From assembly GCF_029931775.1 (NCBI RefSeq), contig NC_079321.1:17070501-17134500 (forward strand): 64,000 bases of DNA. Direction: 5' to 3'. Every line of letters begins with the position of its first letter. Positions within the stretch are counted from its first letter, which is position 1. The translations under genes and the position numbers were made by a program. Below are positions 60,101 to 64,000 of this stretch, in pieces. The notes beneath the pieces were generated by a model. It did not search any database. It saw only the letters and a program-made list of their open reading frames with translations, and was not told the DNA's origin. This DNA comes from Euleptes europaea. Its lineage: Eukaryota; Chordata; Lepidosauria; Squamata; Sphaerodactylidae.

Positions 60101-61515
60101 TCCTAATTCAAAACTCACATAAGGAAGGAGGAGGTAAAACTTCAAATTAATCTTTGTAATTGGGCACCTCTTTCTTGCTTGCACATGACGATACATTTTT
60201 TCAGATGTCACAATCACAGGATTTCTTCGAGGTTGCTGTAGTCACACACACAACCACACATCATGACCTGGGTCACATGCTGCATTTTTCTTGCAAATGT
60301 ATAGCTAGGGACAGGTATGACTCCTCATGTGAAAAAGCTTTTGGTGTCTGAAGCAATGAATTAAGTGATACTTTGTCATTCTGTGAATGGGCTCTTGGGT
60401 GGTTATGATATCATTTGTGGAACAGTCACACTTACCAAACAGTTTTACTAGGTAAGGGCAGAAATGGATGAATCTATCGGATTCTTTTTAGATTGGCACT
60501 TACTTTTCTTCAGAAATTCCTTGCACAGGGGGTTGATTGGCGGAGCATTGGGTTTTGACAGACCGTTCAAAAGGACCTCTACGATGCATCGTGTCACCTG
60601 GAGGAAAAAGGAGTTAAGTGGGAAATGGGTGTTTTACGAATTCTGAGCATGGCCTATCATGAAAGTCAACATCAGATTGAAGTTTTTTTTTAAAAAAAAC
60701 AACAACTAAGAATCTTTTGTCTTCTAATTGAGAGAAAAATTAAGCTAATGTAACCCAAAGTGTATAATCCCACAACCATACACATATATGAGCAACTGAA
60801 CAACCTTCTTAAGATAACTAAACCAAAGTTTTTTTTAAAAAAATCAGGATGAGAAAATGCATAGAAGTTGCTGCAAGCCAAACATGTTGTTAGGACAAAG
60901 GGGGGATGGGAATTAGTGACATATTACGTTGGGTTTTCTCTGTTTGGCTTTTAATGCTCAAAGTAGATGTACATTTTATAATTTGGGGGAGGATCTGAGA
61001 ACAGAGGATCCTACTGGTGAGGCTTTCCGGTGCGCTTCAACATATGGGCCCAGATCTCAGGTCCCTCCCAAGGTCAAGATACTTCACCCTTCCCACATTC
61101 TCAAACTAATTACTTAACAATATTTCTTATTTAACAAACAATGAGAATGTCCTGCTCTTGGTGTCATTTGCTAATCTAAACAGATTACACTGTACAATAA
61201 AAACATATGGGCTGAATATGCTTGAGAGCACAAGGTTCCACTGATCATACAGAGCAAACCTGCCCACAAGAGATCTCCATTCAATTAAAGGCAGCTCTGA
61301 AGGCCCATTCCTTTGCATGCGAAGAGCTGCCTCCATTGAAATAAATGGGGATTCCAGGATGTGGAGGATTTCCACATATACAAGTTCAGGAAGAGGGTAG
61401 TAATTGAAGACAGGCAATTTAATTTATCTTGGCTCAGTCCCCATGTTAGCAATACCTTCTCTACTCACCATTTCTTCAACATGATCATCTTTTTCCACCG
61501 GTGCTGATCTAACAC
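51115..61515 (-). CDS. CHGB: CHGB, chromogranin B (secretogranin-1), signal-peptide exon missing
   Basis: CHGB is an acidic granin stored in dense-core granules and cut at dibasic sites into peptides. Exons on the minus strand: 61515-61469 ([15 protein letters not shown]), 60597-60504 ([20 protein letters not shown]...CKEFLKK, the conserved Cys pair of the N-terminal loop), 56615-54889 (main exon) and 51198-51115 ([20 protein letters not shown]... to stop). Phases fit; about 650 residues are in the window, against 677 in human with its signal peptide. Conserved blocks: [15 protein letters not shown]-like, [15 protein letters not shown] and [15 protein letters not shown]. The exon with the start and signal peptide was not found and should lie further right. 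The first exon's acceptor could instead be at 61508. Confidence 0.94.
51474..51674. mobile_element. hAT-type MITE, TAGGGTTGCC family, in CHGB intron
   Basis: Both termini are present. The flanks CTTTATAT and ATTTATAT share 7 of 8 bases. Confidence 0.82.
51972..52282 (-). mobile_element. SINE family A, full length with TSD
   Basis: The complete copy runs from the 'aaaggtaaagg' tail to the tRNA head 'gcgcagagtgg' (minus). CCTGACTA occurs at both ends (51966-51973, 52280-52287). Confidence 0.85.
52448..52655. mobile_element. hAT-type MITE, TAGGGTTGCC family
   Basis: Ends 'TAGGGTTGCCAGG' and 'GGCAACCCTAG'. No clean TSD. Confidence 0.8.
52943..53026 (-). mobile_element. CR1 3' terminal fragment
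   Basis: 'catagaatcatagagttgga' onward matches 48608-48690. Confidence 0.82.
53856..54045 (-). mobile_element. 5S-rRNA-derived SINE
   Basis: 'taaagtgccgtcaaatcgca' tail at left, 'agcttctgagatttgatggg' 5S-like head at right. Confidence 0.82.
54339..54631 (-). mobile_element. SINE family B
   Basis: Starts 'agaagaagagttggttttta' and ends near 'ttcttaacctctaaa', with a short duplicated 'ccagatcagagt' piece near the head. Confidence 0.82.
54889..56615 (-). CDS. CHGB: CHGB main exon (Glu-rich granin core)
   Basis: 575 codons plus two bases, almost entirely Glu/Lys/Arg/His/Ser with many KR/RR/KK sites. A run of about 12 Glu codons, with one Lys, lies near 56085-56125. The C-terminal 200 residues are the most conserved. 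The exon closes at a 'gtattt' donor; reading past it gives a false early stop, so the frame alone misplaces the end. Confidence 0.94.
56868..57028 (-). mobile_element. hAT-like MITE with internal ~34-bp tandem units
   Basis: The minus strand starts 'ccagggttccccgacctttt' and contains about three units of 'ggcagccattttgtgattgg'. It is related to 23414-23548. It lies in CHGB intron 3 just upstream of the main exon. Confidence 0.6.
57347..57530. repeat. 62-bp tandem repeat, about three units
   Basis: Units at 57347-57408, 57409-57470 and 57471-57530 ('ggtcacacaacttgatggcc...'). Units 2 and 3 are nearly identical; unit 1 is diverged. A minisatellite in CHGB intron 3. Confidence 0.88.
57555..57845. 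repeat. Possible decayed LINE-like repeat
   Basis: Phrases such as 'gcagctgcactttgtactag' and 'gcattacagtagcccagcct' resemble a dispersed reptile LINE UTR. I cannot name it with confidence. Confidence 0.35.
58028..58183 (-). mobile_element. SINE family C, old copy
   Basis: 'atcgaacctgggacattctg' is the reversed box B region. The body is diverged. Confidence 0.65.
58316..58468. mobile_element. Small MITE with inverted ends
   Basis: 'GCTTTCACACATGCTGAATA' at the left mirrors 'gtatgtgtgaaagc' at the right. The arms are about 50 bp with some mismatches. Confidence 0.7.
59205..59330 (-). mobile_element. SINE family C fragment
   Basis: 'gaagctgtcttattctgagt' matches the family tail. The rest is decayed. 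Confidence 0.5.
59338..59522 (+). mobile_element. hAT-like MITE fragment (cagtggttcccaaac type)
   Basis: Opens 'cagtggttcccaaacttttt', a hAT/Charlie-like end, followed by 'ggtgacccacc' and 'aggacccacc' blocks. Confidence 0.6.
60598..61468. other. CHGB intron 2, nothing recognised
   Basis: About 0.87 kb between two short CHGB exons, without any repeat I can name. Confidence 0.45.
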
Positions 61516-61720
61516 CTTTGAAGAAAAAATTTAAGAGGTCACAGATAGGAAAACAAGATGGAAAAGTGTAATCTTACAAGTGGAAATTGACATACTAGTC
61601 TAAGAATGGCAGAAGAACACACCTCTCCACCGATATTCTGAGGCATTTGTTTCCAAGAAAGAGATTGGTTATTCAAGCCACTTTTACTGCAGTTAAAAAG
61701 CCACTTTTCACCTTTACACT

Positions 61721-61812
61721 GAGGTTCCCAAACCTTTTTAATAATGACACCTAGCAATGGACTGCTGGTCGCCCACCCCCACCCCCCGCCACTTGCAGGT
61801 TCCAATCCTTGC
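61721..61812 (+). mobile_element. hAT-like MITE fragment (low confidence)
   Basis: Only the opening 'gaggttcccaaaccttttta' resembles the end of the 59338 element. Confidence 0.35.
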
Positions 61813-62239
61813 TCCAAAATCCAGATAGCTCCATGTGCCGCTTGCCTGCCAGCACTGAAAACATGTGTTTTGCAGCATGTAGGCAGAAAGCGCCACATGC
61901 AGATCCAGTTTGCAATCTCTCTCCCCCCACCCTTGAACTTTGGGTTCTGGTATCGTCTGCTTCCCCTTTTATACTTGCTACAGTTTCGATAAGTAAAAGA
62001 AAGCGAGTTAAAATAAGGAGAGAGCATTGGACTAGAAAGCATAGGTGAGATAGCAGGCGCCAAGCAAGCACTTCTTGGATTGTTTTATTCAGCTTTTATG
62101 TGATGCACACAAATCAATGAGGTGAATGGCCTGATTTACTCAAGCAGGTGCCAAACCTGCCAGCATTCGGAACTACCTTTTGAACAGACACTACAACACT
62201 GCCCCCCCCCCCACCAAATCATCAATCTTGGGCTGGTTT

Positions 62240-62340
62240 AATTTTATTTATTTGTTTATTAGATTTATATCCCGCTCTTTCCTGGCTACAGTCAGGCTCA
62301 GGGCGGCTACCGAGAGAAGGAAACAATCAATATAAAATAC
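62240..62340 (-). mobile_element. SINE 3' tail fragment (family F-like)
   Basis: 'atttatatcccgctctttcc' and 'cagggcggctac' preceded by a T-rich tail. Confidence 0.5.
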
Positions 62341-62411
62341 ATATTGTAAAATTTAAAACCTTATACATTCTAAAATTTAGAAAGGCGCACTAGCAATAAT
62401 CATCCAGGAAG

Positions 62412-63446
62412 TAGGGTTGCCAGGTCCCTCATTGCCACCGGCAGGAGGTTTTTGGGATGGAACCTGAGTAGGGCAGGGTCTGGGGTGGGGAGGGACTTCA
62501 ATGCCATAGAGTCCAATTGCCAAAGCAGCCATTTTTTCCAGGTGAACTGATCTCTATCGGCTGGAGATCAGTTGTAATAGCAGGAGACCTCCAGCTAGTA
62601 CCTGGAGGTTAGTAATCAAAAACTGGCTCCAAGTGCACAAGGAAGGCAAGGAATCAAAATAATGCACTTGTACAGCTAACAATAAAAGCACAGACTCAAA
62701 CTGGAATGCAATTAGGTCTATTCAAAAGAACAACCTCAATGAAAAGAATAAATACGTGCTCAAGGAGCAAAAGACAAAAACCAATCAATATTCACAGTTA
62801 CAATATCCCAATGGTAAATGTAAGTATACAATTTCTCTAAAAGGTAAATAGAGGTATAATAAGCAAAAAGTCCAAACATCCAACTGGTAAGTATGCACAG
62901 GCAACGGAGTAGTTATAAACCGCAATGGGCTTCCGGTAAAGTCCCCATTTCATATTCTTTTTTCAAGCTTCAAATGTATCCGTGTGCCAATAACCCTTAT
63001 GGGAAAAGAAGCTTATAAGCTTGCAATTAAATATGGACGCTTTACCAAAGCTGTCCATATTTAATTGCAAGCTTATAAGCTTCTTTTCCCATAAGGGTTA
63101 TTGGCACACGGATACATTTGAAGCTTGAAAAAAGAATATGAAATGGGGACTTTACCGGAAGCCCATTGCGGTTTATAACTACTCTGTTGCCTGTGCATAC
63201 TTACCAGTTCGATGTTTGGACTTTTTGCTTATTATACCTCTATTTACCTTTTAGAGAAATTGTATACTTACATTTACCTTTGGGATATTGTAACTGTGAA
63301 TATTGATTGGTTTTTGTCTTTTGCTCCTTGAGCACGTATTTATTCTTATCATTGAGGTTGTTCTTTTGAATAGACCTAATTGCATTCCAGTTTGAGTCTG
63401 TGCTTTTATTGTTAGCTGTACAAGTACCTGGAGGTTGGCAACCCTA
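62412..63446. mobile_element. hAT-type MITE split by a palindromic insertion
   Basis: Left part 62412-62610 and right part 63437-63446 together make one TAGGGTTGCC-family MITE with an exact 8-bp TSD CCAGGAAG (62404-62411, 63447-63454). The interruption is 62611-63422 plus a 14-bp duplication of MITE sequence. Confidence 0.88.
62611..63422. mobile_element. 812-bp near-perfect palindromic insertion (unclassified, PLE-like architecture)
   Basis: Arms 62668-63043 and 63047-63422 (376 bp each) mirror each other around 'ACC' with about five mismatches. The left side alone has 57 more bases (62611-62667). AGTACCTGGAGGTT flanks it (62597-62610, 63423-63436). I see no reading frame, RT motif or clear hammerhead core. 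Confidence 0.85.
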
Positions 63447-63639
63447 CCAGGAAGGGATAATCCAACAGGAAGGGGTGGAGAAAAAGGTGGGGGGAAACAA
63501 CAACCAAATCTAGCCCATGAGTAACAGAAAAATAAACACACCTAGGAGTAAGGGTAGGGAGGCCAGCTGCGATGTAACCATTGCTGCCTCAACCATAGGA
63601 CAGGAGGAACATCTCAGTCTTTCAGGCCCTAATGTATAG

Positions 63640-63683
63640 ATGGCTCAGGCTAGCCCGATCTCATCAGATCTAGGAGGCTAAGA
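63640..63683 (+). mobile_element. 5S-rRNA-like SINE fragment
   Basis: 'gctagcccgatctcatcaga' and 'aggaggctaag' match the start of 5S rRNA. Only about 45 bp remain. Confidence 0.6.
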
Positions 63684-64000
63684 ATTCAGAGAACCTGCTA
63701 CCCCATAGTTACATCGATATAATGGTATTTTAGTGCCAACTTTTGAAGTGCCCCATGGGCTGGGGATGGTAGCCACTTTCAGGGAACTGGGGCAGGGAAA
63801 CCTCAGGGAAACCTGCCATGTGGAAGCCCCACTGCTGCTGCCTTTATCTGAAGCCGCACCAACCATGTCAAAACCACAAAATCCTCTCTTCATGTGGAAG
63901 CCACTGAAGTCTTCAGTCTAACCATGATTTGTTGTGACACCCAAATATGGACAGAGAAACCAACTGAGAGATGTTTCTTGCCCACAAGCCATGATTCTAA

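Noticed and set aside
61539-62063. 174-aa minus-strand frame near the CHGB 5' side
   Set aside because: No signal peptide or granin similarity; the composition looks random and it overlaps a repeat fragment.

Overview
This is a vertebrate nuclear window, almost certainly from a squamate reptile (lizard). The repeats say so: CR1 and BovB (RTE) LINEs, tRNA-headed and 5S-rRNA-headed SINEs with BovB-like tails, Penelope-like elements (PLEs), a DIRS-type element and many hAT MITEs. A gecko is possible but not shown.

Three host genes lie in the order known from other vertebrates: MCM8 (minus strand, coding exons from 27158 down to 4215), TRMT6 (plus, 29217-43053, complete at 488 codons) and CHGB (minus, 61515 down to 51115). 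MCM8 and TRMT6 are divergent and share a roughly 600-bp GC-rich promoter (28590-29216) with one palindromic E2F site and three NRF1-like palindromes. MCM8 is a recombination helicase, TRMT6 the non-catalytic partner of the tRNA m1A58 methyltransferase, and CHGB a secretory-granule prohormone. Their neighbourhood is syntenic, not functional. The last MCM8 exon (about 30 codons) and the CHGB signal-peptide exon were not found and probably lie outside the window.

Region by region: 1-3600 is a broken DIRS-type retroelement. 4.2-28.6 kb is MCM8; one 9.9-kb intron (6167-16058) holds a nest of SINEs, a CR1 LINE and a 5-kb head-to-head PLE pair. 28.6-29.2 kb is the shared promoter. 29.2-43.7 kb is TRMT6; its first intron holds a three-level nest (BovB, inside it a second BovB, inside that a small hammerhead-bearing PLE unit). 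43.7-50.8 kb is repeat-rich intergenic DNA. 50.8-61.5 kb is CHGB, with a 1.7-kb Glu-rich main exon. 61.5-64 kb holds a hAT MITE split by an 812-bp near-perfect palindrome.

The most striking theme is a set of inverted (head-to-head) insertions of three sizes (179 bp, 812 bp and 4968 bp). Each is flanked by a target-site duplication (17, 14 and 12 bp), and in each only one arm carries the full outer end. Two of the three belong to PLE-type families; a hammerhead-ribozyme core is clear in the 4968-bp element, and its GAAA half is seen in the 179-bp one. The large one keeps nearly identical arms and long open RT/GIY-YIG reading frames, so it looks recent. All coordinates were read by eye; splice sites were chosen by GT/AG, reading phase and similarity to remembered human proteins.
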